Origin: Malurus cyaneus samueli
Taxonomy: Eukaryota; Chordata; Aves; Passeriformes; Maluridae
Reading direction: 5' to 3'
NCBI GenBank assembly: GCA_009741485.1
Contig: CM019216.1
Span: 49,987,792 to 50,051,791, forward strand
DNA length: 64,000 bases
Under the pieces are notes generated by a model that ran no database searches, had not been told where the DNA came from, and worked only from the letters and a program-made list of their open reading frames with translations. Of this stretch, positions 1 to 12,900 are shown piece after piece (position 1 is the first letter of the stretch; each line of letters opens with the position of its first letter). A program made the translations under genes and the position numbers.

Positions 1-116
1 AATGCTCTGAATTAAAATGCGAACAGTACAGAAAACTAAAATTATTTTCTTTTTAGAAAGTACATGAAAACAAACTTAGGATTTCATGCTGAGACTGGAT
101 GACGTTACACACCCAG

Positions 117-137
117 AAAAAAAAAAAAAAAAAAAAA
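117..137 (+). repeat. Poly-A homopolymer (21 A)
   Basis: Uninterrupted run of 21 A bases. No retrocopied gene body is recognisable immediately upstream, so I treat it as a simple repeat. Confidence 0.9.
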
Positions 138-1564
138 GAAAAGCAGGATGTTCTTCTTTGATTACAAATAGGCACTCAGAAACCAAAATGGACCAAAAAT
201 TGAACAAAGGAGAGATATGAACAGTTTCTCAAGTTTAGAGTGGTACTGGGGCATGTTGTGAATTTTCAGTTTGATTAGGAGCATAATAAACTGTTGCAGG
301 GGAGCGGGAAACTCCACATTTCTAGAGGTTTCTCTGTCACTCACTGTGAAATATTTTGCCTTTGAAACAGTTTTACCTTGTTTTTAATTTCAAGAGTTCT
401 TTTGATGCTCTTGTTTTCAAGAAACATCTCTAGTTCAATAGCGATATTTAAAATAACTGTCCTCTAGCAATACATAATAAAAATGACATATTTTTGCTTC
501 TCAATTTTAGCTTAAAATTTTTTCTCTTCTTAAATTCAAAGAACTTGTTTGAGTAGTTACTGATTTGGTAGGTTCTATATACTACTACACAGAGATTTTT
601 CTTTTATGATGTTTGTTAATATTAGATTAGTACAGTTCTGGTTTTGCATAGTCAAACTCATCTTCCTACTCAACAAATCAGTGCTAATGCAATGCAGAGA
701 ACTTCTGAATACTGAAGGTCATTTTGAATTCAGTAAATAAATGCTGTGACTGAATTCTAGATTCATAATTACTGGAGCTAAGAATCACATTTAGATACTC
801 ATGGCTGCTTGCTGAATAAATGTTCGAACACACGTTTGATTGGCAATGTAAACCTGATTCTTCAAAGGTCATAATGTTCTCCTCTAGAAATTAAGTGAAG
901 AGCTAAGTTTCCAAATGGAGGAATTCAAATGTTAATGTTAAATGTTAAAATAAAGCAAAATTAACAAAATCTGTTTCAACTCTACAGGGAGGTGACTGTG
1001 GTTTAAGGGGGATAGGACCATTCATTCTTCAGTTTCTTGATTCATGTTCATAGTACATGAAAATATACAAAGTAGAATTTCAGGTGGCTCTGAATTGGTT
1101 TTGAAAATTTCTACAATTCTTACAGAAAGGAAAGGAAAGAGAAAGTCTCTTGCATAAATCATCTGCAAAGGGGAAGGATACCAGATGCTGTTCTGTGTGC
1201 TAGACATCTGCAAACATGCACATGAATTTCTAATTTCATCATCTCTGTAATCTGACATAATTTCTACATTTCCTTCTTATCTATGGAATTTTTTTCTTGT
1301 TTTGTGGGGCATGGATCTTACAATTTGCTTTTGGGTTCACCTGTAAAATCAGTGTAGAATCATTTTCAGCAATGCTCCCTCTTTTCTTACTCGTTGAGAA
1401 GGAAGGGCTGCTTCATAGACTGAACATGTGTTGATTTCTTGTAACTTTTTATTTTATACTGTTTTTCCAAAGGGAACCTATTCTGACATGAGAGCCTTCC
1501 TCCAGCCCTTGGGATAGAAGTGTTACATAGTTAAAGCAGCTCTGTGAGGAAGGACCTGAACAGG

Positions 1565-1586
1565 TTTTTTTTTTTTTTTTTTTTTT
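1565..1586 (+). repeat. Poly-T homopolymer (22 T)
   Basis: Uninterrupted run of 22 T followed by a second T-rich patch to about 1602. It may be the reversed poly-A tail of an old retrocopy, but the sequence to its right shows no coding potential. Confidence 0.9.
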
Positions 1587-4500
1587 GGTTTGTTTTTTTT
1601 TTAATTTCATGTCAATTAAAATGAAACAGACTTGAGGTGGGGGCAATATGTTTTAACCTCAAGCTATTGGATTCCATTTCCAAATTACACTGTAGTTTAA
1701 TCACAAGAACCAGTTGCTCGCTGCAGCCAGTCATGTTTTAGATGAGTTTTCTGTTGTATTCTAGTTTTCTGCAGGGCTAGCTGGGGGTGCCCATGTTACT
1801 GTTACAGAGCATAAATTGCTTTCCTGAACTTTGGAACTCGATTTAGTAGAGTTTGAAGCACTACAGGATTTTAAATGCAAAAGTATTAATATTTCACTGT
1901 TGTTGAGAAACTGTCTCACTTCCTCATCTGTATAGCATATTCTGCAAATTAATTACTTGGCAGGTCTGAAATACCTGTTTTTATTAGGCTTTCAAAGACA
2001 GAATATCACATTTTATTCTTTTGAAGTAAATCACAGAGCACTACCTGTAAGTATCTCACTGCTCATTCCTCCTTCACCAACCCCATTTATTCATAACCTA
2101 TTTCATCCTTTTTTGATTTATGTCTGTTACATGTGTATGGCCATGAATACAAAACGTATCCCTATGAATGTAAATAGGTCAATTGCTTGTGCAGATTTGG
2201 TTAAAAAAAATTGATACCTTTTTAGATTCTTGTTTGTGGAAATCAGATGTAAAATATAGATCCACTGAATGTGACAGTATATTGCAATCAGTATTGCAGT
2301 TGAAGGCTCTGCAGGTTCTCTAGTTTCATGGTCAGGACCAAGTCCTTTCTCATGAGAGTTAGATTTTAAAGACATTGGGAGTGGTGAGCAGATAGTGCTT
2401 TTTTTAAAAAAAAAATTATTTAAGGTCATTTATAATGGTCAATATTCTTATTCAGAGGTGTTCTGAGCCTATGTAGCTGTTACATCCTCTATAATTTCAT
2501 ATTTCCCTTTAGATTACTGAAACTAGAGTAACTTCCCTATAATTTCTTTGGATGCTGTTAGTAAAGGAATTTGTAGTTGTAGATATGTCACTTGCAAAGT
2601 AATATTCTGGTGTAACTCTATTATCAAGCAACAGTAAAACCTAAAAACCACATGAAAAATAAAGATAAAAATTTTTATCATAGGAGGTCATCTGCGAAAC
2701 ATCATTATGTATTGTCAGGTTAAATGTCCTAAAAATACATTGGATATAAGCAGTGGCAGAATACTTTTGTACTTCAAGGACACCTTTTTTTTAGTTTTCA
2801 CTCTTCTCTGTGTTTAAGGATTCAAGTGCTGTATCATTTGCATGTACAGTTTGTGGTTCTTGAACAATTGGGCACAGAAATGTAATGCTTTGCTCTGCCA
2901 CAGATAACTAATGATTTTGAATAGTAATAAATAGCATTTTGAGAGACTGTGTTTTTGAAGAAGCCTTCCTCTAAAGAGGCAGCTGAAATTAGGGAAGTCA
3001 AAATAATGTTTAGCTCAGAAGTGTATTCAGTGTTGGATATCTGTCCAGTAGTATTTGAATGTTTCTGGGTTTCTGACATTTGGAGGTTGTTTCCAAGAGA
3101 CGCATGCACCATATTAAAGGTCCTAGAGTGGTTTATACTTGAGATGAATGGAAACTGGATGTTTGGTTAATAGATACTCTATTTTGGTTTTTGTTTTTTT
3201 TTTTGCTTGTTTGTTGCTCTTTTATTGTAGTATTGTATTATTCACACTGTGAATTGACTGCTGGGATGAGGTGTGTTAGTGTCTGTAAATGTGCTGTGTA
3301 AACCTGTTGTAACCACTGAGCCGTCAAGAAATCCCTGCTCACCTCAGGAGATGGACTGATAAATTACCTTTCCAGGAGTTGGGTGTCTGAACTTCTGCTG
3401 TGATATTTCTGCACTAGCCATTTTGTTAAGAGAAACTGTGCTGTTTCAAAGTGCTGTCTCCATTTACTGTGTTTTATTCTCAAAGCAGTTTTTCTAAACC
3501 TTAAGCTCTTCCCTTAACCTGTTCTGTCCCATTAAGACCTAAATCAATGAGTAGACAACTCAATTAACAAGATTTTCTAGCACATACATCTAATGTGCCT
3601 GTGCTAACAGAGGGCTTCTAAATTCTTCTGCAATACAGTGACGCAGATCTGTGTGCCTCAGTGCCATTCATACTTTTCAGACCAGCAGCCTTCAGCTCCT
3701 GCTTATTCTTCATTCTTCCACGCCTCTGGCTGGAAAGTTCATCTCCTCTTGGAAATCCTACTGTACCTTCTGTTGTCATGTTGAATTTTAATACTGTTAT
3801 TTATCTTCTGGTTTTAATTACTTTGATTTCAGTCTCTTAAAAAAATGAGATGAAATGCAAACCATGGTCCTTAGGAAGTGACTGTTCACAAATCTGTGCC
3901 ATTTCTCCAGTTGCAGAATAATCTCAATATCAGGATGTTTCTAAACTTTTAAACGTCCTGCGTGAGAAAAGGCTAGCAAACAATGCTGTTTGAAATTCAG
4001 GGTGAAGAAGATAAATACTGGAGGAGTGTTAAACAGCAGGCATATATCAAGTAGGAGGAGTTTTAAGGGTCTTTTGGATTGAAACACAGCCGTGAATTTG
4101 TTGCTTATTTGAAATAACACACAGTGAATATTGTGTAAGAATATGAAGATTTCTGGAGCTCTATGGTGCTGCTCTGTGGTCTGTATCCTTAGCTCTCACA
4201 GGATGCCACTGTGAGGGTATATTGTCAGATATATTTTTGGCCTGCTGTACTTCCTGGCAGGTGTCACTTTTGCACCAGCATTCCTTGATTCCAGCTAGGT
4301 AAGCATACTGCTTCTCTGAATATGTCTTTTAACTAGGAACAGTGCTGATGAATTAGGGCATTCAGCTACCAACTGTGAACTTAAAATGCAATCCTGGTCT
4401 AACTGCAGGATCTGTTTCTTTCCTGTGGTTCTGTGAGCTGTGGAATATATCTTCCCCATAGTCACTAGCTACATCAAAACCTGTTTCTTCAGAAAAAAGC

Positions 4501-7500
4501 TACTGAATGCTTAAGGCACACATGGCAATACAGCCCTTCTAGACTTTAAGATGACCTGCTATGGACCCTTTTGGATGCCTTTCATTTTAACATCCTGTGG
4601 GAATATTTTGATAGACAGGAATCTGTATGTTTTCACTGATGTGAAGAAGCTGGTGAGTCTGGGATTTGTCAGTGTGTCCCACTGCTTCTTTTAAATTTGG
4701 AAGAGAAGCTCCCTTTTGGTACCAGCATGAGGAAGAGGCTTGATGGAAATCCTACAGAGTGGTAATAGACCTTTCAGGAATGACTTAATTGAAGAGAAGG
4801 GTTCATCATTTCCTGCTGGTTTGCTGAACTCTGAGGCCATGTGAACAAGGGCACTTGTATTTAAAATAATCCAACATTTCCTAAAATACACAGATTTCTC
4901 TTCCTCTCAGCAGGGCAACACCAGTCCCCTGGTTTACTCTCAGAATTATTTCAGGAAATATTCTTTAACATACTATATATATTATGAAAGGCAAATGAAT
5001 GGGAAAAAGTCCTGGCATCTGTGAAGTTAGTGGGAAATTGATTTCAAAGGAATCAAAGTTCAGCAGAGTTTCAATCCTAGGTAAACAAGGAGGTGAGTTT
5101 CTGAGTTTACAATAATTCAGGGTTTACCTGAATTTAATAATTGAAAAGTCACAGTTGTTTTAAAAGATGCTGCCTATCATCCGGAATTGTGTTTCTGTTA
5201 ACATGAATAACTACAAGTTCAATTGCTGCCATTTGTTCCCTATTGCTTTTGAAACGTTTTTTCCCTTTCTTTCATGCATTTATAGTGGCTCAGATTCCCG
5301 TGGTGCTGCCAGATCTGTTTGGAAATTGAGTCACAAGCATCTCATGAGTGACTTCTTTTGGTATAGCATAATAGATTTTTTTTTTAATTCTTGGGTGAAT
5401 ACTTTTCATTTTAGATTTTTTTTAAAAATGCTTTACAAACATAAGAAATGAATATAAACTTCTCTCTAAAACTGAGAACTTTAGCCACCTTTAGAAATAA
5501 TTTTTTTTGCCACATCTCCCAAATGCTGCAAGCCTCTAAACACTATCTTTGTAATATATCAACTTTTTCTGTGGATTTGTTATAAATATCTTTCGTTATA
5601 GAAGTTCTGGCATTTTTTCTTCAGTAAAAGTCTAGAAAAATCGTAACAAAAAATGCTATATGAGTTTAGACATTTAATTCGAATATTAATTGGGATAACA
5701 TATAGTTAGTTATCCTGACTTCTTGTCTATTGGTGCAAAAGAACTTTCTTTCTGTCTTGATGAAAGAGGGCATATCTTGACTGAAAACAAAACAAAGCAA
5801 ATAATTGCTCTACTCCTCTCAGCAGCCCAACAATTCATAATTCTTTAGAGATCTTAAAATAAACTTTCATTTGTGGTTCTTTCTCATCTTAAAAGCTGTA
5901 TGCTTAGCATATGTTGAGAAAGTATCATTGCCCAGAAATCTAATAGTAGTGAAGTTGAATGTATGCATACTATATGTACCTTTTATTGTGTTTCGAATTG
6001 GAATCAGTGACAGTGTATATAAGAATCAAACAAGAACAATTGCAAGTACTGATGCCCTTTTCTGGGGATGAACTGTGTTTCTTGACTGTGTAACAGCAGT
6101 TACCAAATGTGTTTGTAATGTAGAAGGTACTATGTGAAATATCTAACACTACAATTTTAAGATGGCTAGGTTAGGGTAACAATGCCCTGGTATTAACTGT
6201 TGCTCATGAAGATAAATCTAGAGTGATAAAAGGAGAGCTAAATACATCTAATTAATTTCTTCTTGGTTAAAAAGTTATGTTTCTTTTATTGTTTTACATG
6301 TGAAAAGTTATGAGATCAGCAGCTCATTGCTAACAAGGCAGATTTCTTAAATATATATATATAATTTTTTTTCTTTACTGAGGATGAGATATTACCTCAG
6401 CATTACAAATTAGAATTTTTTTTTCTTATGACATTTGCATTGAGTGATTCATAAATAGCATGTAGTGTGTTGATAGTGGCAACCCTTGACAGCTATCACA
6501 AATGGATGACTCAACTGAAAGGATGGATATTACTCTTTCTAGGGCATATATGTGTCTGCAATGGAAGAAACTGGCATTTGGAAAAGGCAGTATGGTCCCA
6601 TGGCTTTTTCCTGGGAATCTGACAGGCACAAACCCACAGGTACCTTGAAACAGCTAACTGTGGAAATAATTGTGGAATCTGAGAAAATAGGTCTTTCACC
6701 ATTATTATCTATTTTTTACTTCTCATCTGCTGCAATGAAAGGGCAAAGTGAAGGGTATGACATGGGATTTTTGCTTTTCCTCTAAACTAAGAAGTAGGAA
6801 AAGCCTATGATCTGCTTTGAGTATAACATGTAACTGCACAAAGAGAAGTTTTACATGTCTGTCACAAATCTCAATGTAACATGATCAGTTTACAAATAAA
6901 AGTCCTTATAATCTTGCCTTTGAATATCACTTACCTACAAAGTAATTACTTCAGCAGTATCCAATCAGTTCCTTCTTTTCCTTTAACAAGAGCAAGTAAG
7001 ATTGACTGTGAAATTGACTGTGATAATTACTTGATTTTTTTTTTTGTTATCTAGAGGATAGGATGGTGGAATTTAAGTGTAATGAATTACACTATGTAAG
7101 TTTTATTCACCTCTTAGCAGACAGAGTTGATGTTGTCAGGTCTCATGGAAAATTCTGAACCTGCTTAAAACAAATTTTCTACAAACTTCTGTCAGGAATC
7201 CAAACTTTTGTATAAAAGAAAAGAAAAAGGTACATGCCAAACAAGAATATACAAGATATCTGAAGAGTGAAAGTGAAGCTTAATATGATTGCACACTTAT
7301 TTTTCTTACTTTTTGGATGGGGAAAGGAGCATCTGTGTCGTCTGAAATATTTGTATTGTGCTACTGGCTGTGGAGGTCTGGTTGTGGTCTGCTGCTGCAG
7401 TGATCACGACTAAGTGGAGATTCTCAGGCGCCTGTCAGCTTACATGATCAGTGCCACTTGGTTACTTAGGACAAATGATTTTGAAGATAGAAGACAAGCT

Positions 7501-7756
7501 GGTGAATTTTCTCAAAAGCTTCTGCAGAAGTGATCACATGGAGTGTGATGTACTGTCAGTTTATTAATTACATGTTTCGTATAATCTAACCACTGCTGTG
7601 TATTCCTGTTTTACTGTGCTAGAGCTGAGCTGTTTTTTAGACTGCATACCTAGACTGGACTATGTATTTTGATCAAGTACTGCACCTTCTCTCCCCATAA
7701 AAATTAGGTACTCCACAGATCTGGTTGCCATTTCTGTCTTCAGGAGGCATGAGAGG

Positions 7757-8325
7757 GAGGATCTAGGAAATTACAGGCTGTTGAGTCTCATTTGAGTCCT
7801 TGGGAAGTTGAGGCATAAACTTTTTCGCAGGCTGGCAGCCATTTCCAAACGTTTAAAAGGACCAGAAAGTAGTTGGGAGTGGTCAGCATGGATTTGTGAA
7901 GGAGAAATGCTTAACCAATCTGATAGCCTCCTACCATAGGATAGCTGCCTCAGTGAGAGAGGGGACAGAAGTTGATATTGTTTGTGTTAATTTGAGCAAG
8001 ACTTTTTCAGTGTCTTCCCTATCACCCTTTTATGAGCAGATGAAATACAGGAAGTGGCAATGAAGTAGACTAAAAATAAATTAAACTCTTGGTATCAAAG
8101 GAGAGCTGTAGATGGGTTGTTAGTCAAGGGTCAGTATTGGAACCAACATTGAACTCTTTGCTAATGACCTGGATGATGGGGTAGAGTTTACCTTCAGCAA
8201 GTTACAAAATTGGACAGAGTGAATGATAGAGATGGTTGTGCAGCCATTCAGAGGGACAGGCTGACCCTATAAGCTGGAGAAATTGACTGACAAGAATCGA
8301 ATGAAGTTCAACAGACAGAGGCCTG
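7757..8325 (+). mobile_element. CR1 LINE fragment, reverse-transcriptase region, degenerate
   Basis: This resembles the ORF2 (endonuclease/reverse transcriptase) 3' half of Chicken Repeat 1 non-LTR retrotransposons. The visible order of motifs fits: a gaaattacaggctgttgag segment, then a stretch reading QHGFVKEKCLTNLIA (7884-7928), then the motif-A region at 7971-8013, and finally a segment around 8150-8325 ending in gaatgaagttcaacagac. The element is dead. The motif-A region reads VNLSKTFS where the family usually has LDFSKAFD, so the catalytic aspartate is lost. The stretch expected to carry the FADD motif is missing near 8195-8210. It has no 3' terminus of its own and is followed at about 8365 by an LTR retroelement. 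Family comparison is from memory, and the outer limits are uncertain by about 30 bases. Confidence 0.75.
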
Positions 8326-8364
8326 GTGGAAAACAGGTTGCAAATGTGCCAGTCAAGAGCCCCT

Positions 8365-8825
8365 TGGTTCTGGCCAGGACAGGGAAGTTCATTTTTTGCA
8401 ATGATAGGAGGGGATATGGCTGGACCCTAGAGGTTATTCTGTAACACCTCAAGTCTTTTCTGGGGGCGGCAGAAAGACAGTCTGCCAGGGTGAAGGGTTT
8501 CCTGCTGAATGAGAGAACATGGTGAGAGAAGCCATCTGGTATTGTTTGTTATTGGTGGTTTTTTTTTTTTTTTTTTTTTGGTTTGTTTCCCATGTGACTT
8601 GTTTCTTTTCTTATACCCTCTGTCATTAGTATTGTCACTGCTGTCATTTGTTTTCTTGTCTCATTGCTGTTAATTTTTCTTACCTCAACCTGTAATCTTT
8701 GCCTTTTGCACCCCCAGTTCTCCCCAGCCACTTGCCAGAGGGAGGGGAAAGGGGAGTGAGTGGCAATGTGAGAGCACTAAATTGGAGAATACCCTTCCTA
8801 AACCTTGACCCAGTGTAGGGCTTTA
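8365..8825 (+). mobile_element. Probable 5' LTR of the adjoining ERV relic
   Basis: The LTR-like part shows a U3-type start, a central poly-T patch (21 T at 8559-8579) within T-rich sequence, and a GC-richer end with cttgccagagggagg, ggggagtgagtgg and taaacc. It has probably lost part of U3, because the expected promoter and TATA region is not clear. The ends are estimates. Confidence 0.45.
8559..8579 (+). repeat. Poly-T homopolymer (21 T)
   Basis: Uninterrupted run of 21 T inside the LTR-like segment. The corresponding part of related LTRs is T-rich, so this is likely slippage expansion of an existing tract. Confidence 0.9.
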
Positions 8826-9531
8826 GGGGTTGAGACAATAGATAACATGCCCAGAGCATGTTGGGAACAAATTTGATTCAATCTTTTGTCAAAGTAGCTA
8901 CAAAACCATTGGTCACTTGTTGCTTGGTCTGTTCATGTGGGTGTGGTACATAACCCTGTATACATTTCTGTATATGCACTCTGTGTCCATATAAAAGTGC
9001 TCTTTTTCAGAGCAGGGAGAGGGACCGGGGAGGCTTTTACTGTACTGTGGGATATCAGTTTAAGATATGGTCACATTAAGGGCAATGAGGATCATTTAGG
9101 ATGTGTATTCAGTGTTGCTATCCTACCCTTACCTCAGGCACTACATTTGGGAGACTGTTAATAATCATACCCAGTCTGAGGGGAGCAGGAGAGGATCATT
9201 TTCCCCTGCCTTTCACACCATTTTCCTCCTTCAGACCCATTGCAACAACTTTTTAGGATTTTGAATTTCCTGTGGATGTTAAGGAAAGTATATTCTTGTT
9301 CTAGGTCTGCCAGATCTCCTCAGTGCAATCCACCTCATGTTTAGAGTTGCAAAAGAGATTTTTTAGGAGGGTCTTTCAGAGATCTTCCCTGAGATGGGAC
9401 AATCACAAGAGTTATGGGAAGTGGGAGAAAACAGGGATGCTTTTGAAGGATTATTCTGCTCCAATAGTTTGGAGGTTCACCCCTGAACAGCTACAGGACC
9501 CTGATAAAGTGGCAGATGATTCGAAGGCAAA

Positions 9532-9903
9532 TTGCTTTGGCAGTTTCTGAGAGGCTCAAAGTCATGCTCAAAGTTATGTGCTGGGCCCTGGCTGGTATTT
9601 GTCAGACCCTGTTCCTCACTAGAGAGCACCTTCGGGGGGGAAGAGGAAAGTGGAACAGCCAGCACTGTGGCCACTCAGACTGCAGCTGAGCCAGGGGAAC
9701 AACACATGCTGGTAGCAGTCACCCCTACACAGAACGAGAAATCCAAGACAAAATCAGTTCACATAGAGAAGGATGAAGAGGAAGTAGGACCCTCAGAACA
9801 GGAGAAAGAGGCAGGGGCAGAGATAATCCCTGATCCCTATCCCTGGGAGGGCTGCAAGGTTTGCAAAAATATTTCAGCTGCCACTCAAGAGAGCCCCTGG
9901 TGA
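9532..9903 (+). pseudogene. Gag-like remnant of endogenous retrovirus
   Basis: This is an open frame of 123 codons ending in TGA at 9901. The first part is cysteine- and hydrophobic-rich (SCSKLCAGPWL); the rest is polar and strongly acidic, with Glu-rich runs (EEES, DEEEV, EKEAGAE). That composition is typical of a retroviral gag linker rather than a folded enzyme. The first ATG is only the first in-frame one; the upstream homologous sequence lies in other frames, so the true start is lost. GC content is visibly higher than in the surrounding intron. I identify it from its position behind an LTR and from resemblance to avian ERV internal sequence remembered from other genomes. It is not expected to make a functional protein. 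Confidence 0.45.
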
Positions 9904-9950
9904 CCTGTCTGCTCTTGCTGAGATATTGTGGCCCAGGATGTGAAATCTCA

Positions 9951-12900
9951 GATTTTTTTTTTTCAAAGTGAATCATGCTTCATTAGTCTTCTTGAAATTC
10001 TTGGACTTCTTGGAGTAATTTGATATTTAAACTGAATGTTCAAGTGTTGAATATAGACTGCTTCTGTGTGTTGCAGTTTCACCCACTCTGGTTTTATTAG
10101 GATTAGCCATACACTTGTACATAAATAGTGTGAGATTTGTTAGTGCAATTACTGTTAAATCCCAGAAGGAAATTCTCCTATGAGTATTATGGTAGCATTT
10201 TTCTCATCTGACTTAGGCAGGAATTGGACATTGTATGATTCAGCTTACTTGTATTAGCTACTTAGCAGGTATCTCTTGAGGGACATAATTTAATTCTGCC
10301 TATTGACAGAATTTAACTGAAGAAAACCTAATGTTTGTGCAGATAACTCTACCTGTGTGTCTTCTGTGGAAATTTAGTTTTGAAAAGTTGACTTATGCAG
10401 AAAACAACGAAGATTTGAAAACAGTGTCCTCTTGGATCACTTGTGTCTAGAGGTGGGATATTTTAATTAGATTTAAACACAGAGCACTTTGAAACTAATC
10501 TATGAAAATTATGCTAGAACTGAGACATATAAAAATATTTATATATGTTGCTTTTTGAATATTTGGGAAGTCACTTCGATGTTACTTTTTCAGCTGCACA
10601 GCTGTGTTTGTGTGATGGAAAGGATTTATAACTTGCAAAATTGCAGTAATTGACAAGTAGTTTTGGGCCTGTTGGAATATTAAAATAATTATAACATAAA
10701 TATATATTTGATTATGTATTTGTTAGTTCCAGTGAGAGAAGGGAGAGAGTGTCAGTTGAAGAGGTTGATTTCTATTCTCCTTGGACTTTGTCTTTCATCA
10801 AAATAATGCTAGAGCTTTAGCAGAAAAAAATAAAAAGTGAAAATTTGTGTGGGTTGTTGGACTGTTTAGATTTACATATTTATAGTGCTGTCTTGACTGA
10901 CTGGTTTCTGGGTCCCCACAGAGTGCATGCCTGACAAGCTGAACAATAAAGTCTGATTGCTAACAAGGTTGAAGACCTTTGGGAGAATGCCTAACTGGGA
11001 AGAGTAAAGATATAACAAGGCTGTGTAACACCCCTTAACAACTCTGACCACATAATGTATTGCATATTAGCATTACAAATCAGGTCATTCTATGAAAATC
11101 TACAGAACTTTCTGTTAATCATAGTATTTTATTGTCAGAAATATAACTATTGCTATTTTAATGTATTTAATTTCCAAGATCAAAGCACCCGTTAAATAAA
11201 TGAAGAGTTGTTTACATCTGATTTTGGTTTCAGGAGAATACCTAACTTTAAGAAACCTTTTTTTTTTCTCTCTTCTATTATGGAAATTATGCATGTCACC
11301 CACTGTAACAGTGGGTTGTGCTCTAAACTTCCACATCAGTTCAAAGATAGATTCCTGTATGAAAGTACTTTTTAACAGTGCCAGATTTCCAATTTTTTTT
11401 CCCACATTTCTTATGGAATTAGAATAATTAGAACAATTTTAAAGTGAAGTTCAGAAAAGTTTACTTTAGTCTTGAATTATTAGATATTTAATATTGTGAA
11501 CAAACTCTTTGTTAGATACAAAGTTGATACTTACATGAATTTTGATTTCTCAGTGTCTGTCAGTGCAGTTCAAGGAAAGCCTTGAAGCACAAAGAGTTAA
11601 CTTAAAAAATAATTTTGTTGGTTAAGTTATGGGTCATTTGTAGCTGGCTTTGGATTGCAAGTGAGAATTATCTAGGATTTAATGAAACTCAGGACACCAT
11701 TTTCAAGAATGTTTTGTGTTCTGTGTTCATCTCACTGCCTATCAATTGCATTCAGTCTTCAGAGGAAGACCTTGCTGTAACTTCCCTGCAAATCTCATAA
11801 AATGTGTAGCTGTAGAAACTGTAATTATGATAGGATGTACTTGTTAATTTTACAGTAAGGTTTCATCTCCCAACTAAGTTTCTGCAGGATATTAAAAGTG
11901 ATATTAAAATGCTGCAGTTGTTCTGCCTGCCTGATTGTAATGGTGAAGGAGACAAAATTGATTCCAGTGCATGGCATGGTGTTCCAGTGTTACTCAGCAG
12001 CATCTGCTGGTTCACAGCTGTTCAGGATTATTCCAGGTTTATTAGTCATGAGCAAGATAGCAGTAACAGCAAGTAAGTTTTCAAGTAGCTACTCAGAAAG
12101 TTTGCCTAAAAGATGTAAGTCTTGTTATATCTGGATAGTTTTTAATGTTGAATAGAAAAAGTGAACAGCCATGGACCAAGGTATCTAGGTAAATACATGC
12201 CATCTTCATACATAGGCCAAAATCTGTTCTTCTAGGCTGTATTACATGAGGGCGAAGAAAAATCAGAATTCATTGAGGCAAACAGAATGAATATTTTTCT
12301 GACATATAAGTTCTTAGCCTAGATGGAAGTGAAAAACAATTGCTTTAGGCAATTCCGTACCATATCTGTGCCTTGAACGTGTAAAGATTTTATTTGGTCA
12401 ATAATATGTATGTCAGAGTTAGCCTCTTTGATGTCATTTCAGAGATGTTTTCAGAATCTTGGAAGGTAACTAGGGACCATATCTCTCTTTTCTATTTTGG
12501 ATGAGTGTTACTGCTACTGGGACACGAAGTCAGAAGTTTCCTGGTTCTGGTGGAGTCTTTGTATGTTTGCAGGAACTGGAAGAGAAATGTTGTTGAGTAA
12601 GAGCTGCTTATGCTACTTTGTTTAAAGGAAAGAAATCAAGCTTCTTTGCCTGGAGGAAACTCCAAAACTGTGTCTCATCCTATGCTTTTTGGAGTGGTTA
12701 TGGTCATGTGTCCATAAAGTACAGAAAAAGCCTCACATCTTATGACTTAATAAAATTGTACCAGGTTTTCCTCTTTATTAACTTTTTTTTTTTTGTAGGA
12801 AGGTGATATTTTTATACTGCTAGAATTTGAGAAATGCCTATTTAGTTTTCTGCAAGACCACATCTGTTCTTGCTCATTTTACATCCTTGTTGAATAGCTT

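Larger units (their letters stand above)
1..7756. other. Intronic stretch with no recognisable gene or transposon
   Basis: I see only AT-rich intronic sequence here. It holds a 21-base A run (117-137), a 22-base T run (1565-1586) and an AT dinucleotide patch near 6350-6365. A short direct repeat of attgactgtga occurs around 7000-7022. The longest open frames are about 100 codons and show no domain-like composition. Confidence 0.6.
8365..9950 (+). mobile_element. Degenerate avian endogenous retrovirus fragment (LTR plus gag-like internal region)
   Basis: A 5' LTR-like part (about 8365-8825) is followed by an internal part (about 8826-9950) that resembles a widespread avian ERV family, which I remember as ERVL-like. 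Recognisable features are an LTR start around ctggccaggacaggg, a pyrimidine-rich middle, and an LTR end carrying ggggagtgagtggca followed by taaacc. Further in, an internal region includes cctacccttacctcaggca and a gag-like acidic tail. Reading continuity is broken: open stretches at 8937-9161, 9323-9550 and 9532-9903 lie in three different frames. No pol, env or 3' LTR is visible downstream, so this is a truncated, non-functional relic. It abuts a CR1 piece of the same orientation. Class assignment and exact ends need a repeat-library search. Confidence 0.55.

Noticed and set aside
117..137. Poly-A and poly-T runs as tails of processed pseudogenes
   Set aside because: No coding-like sequence precedes any of the long runs (117, 1565, 8559, 30540, 35272), so they are kept as simple repeats.
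10905..10960. AATAAA followed by a GT/T-rich segment, resembling an LTR R/U5 border
   Set aside because: No U3, TATA box, terminal TG/CA pair or internal retroviral sequence is seen next to it. A lone AATAAA is common in AT-rich DNA.
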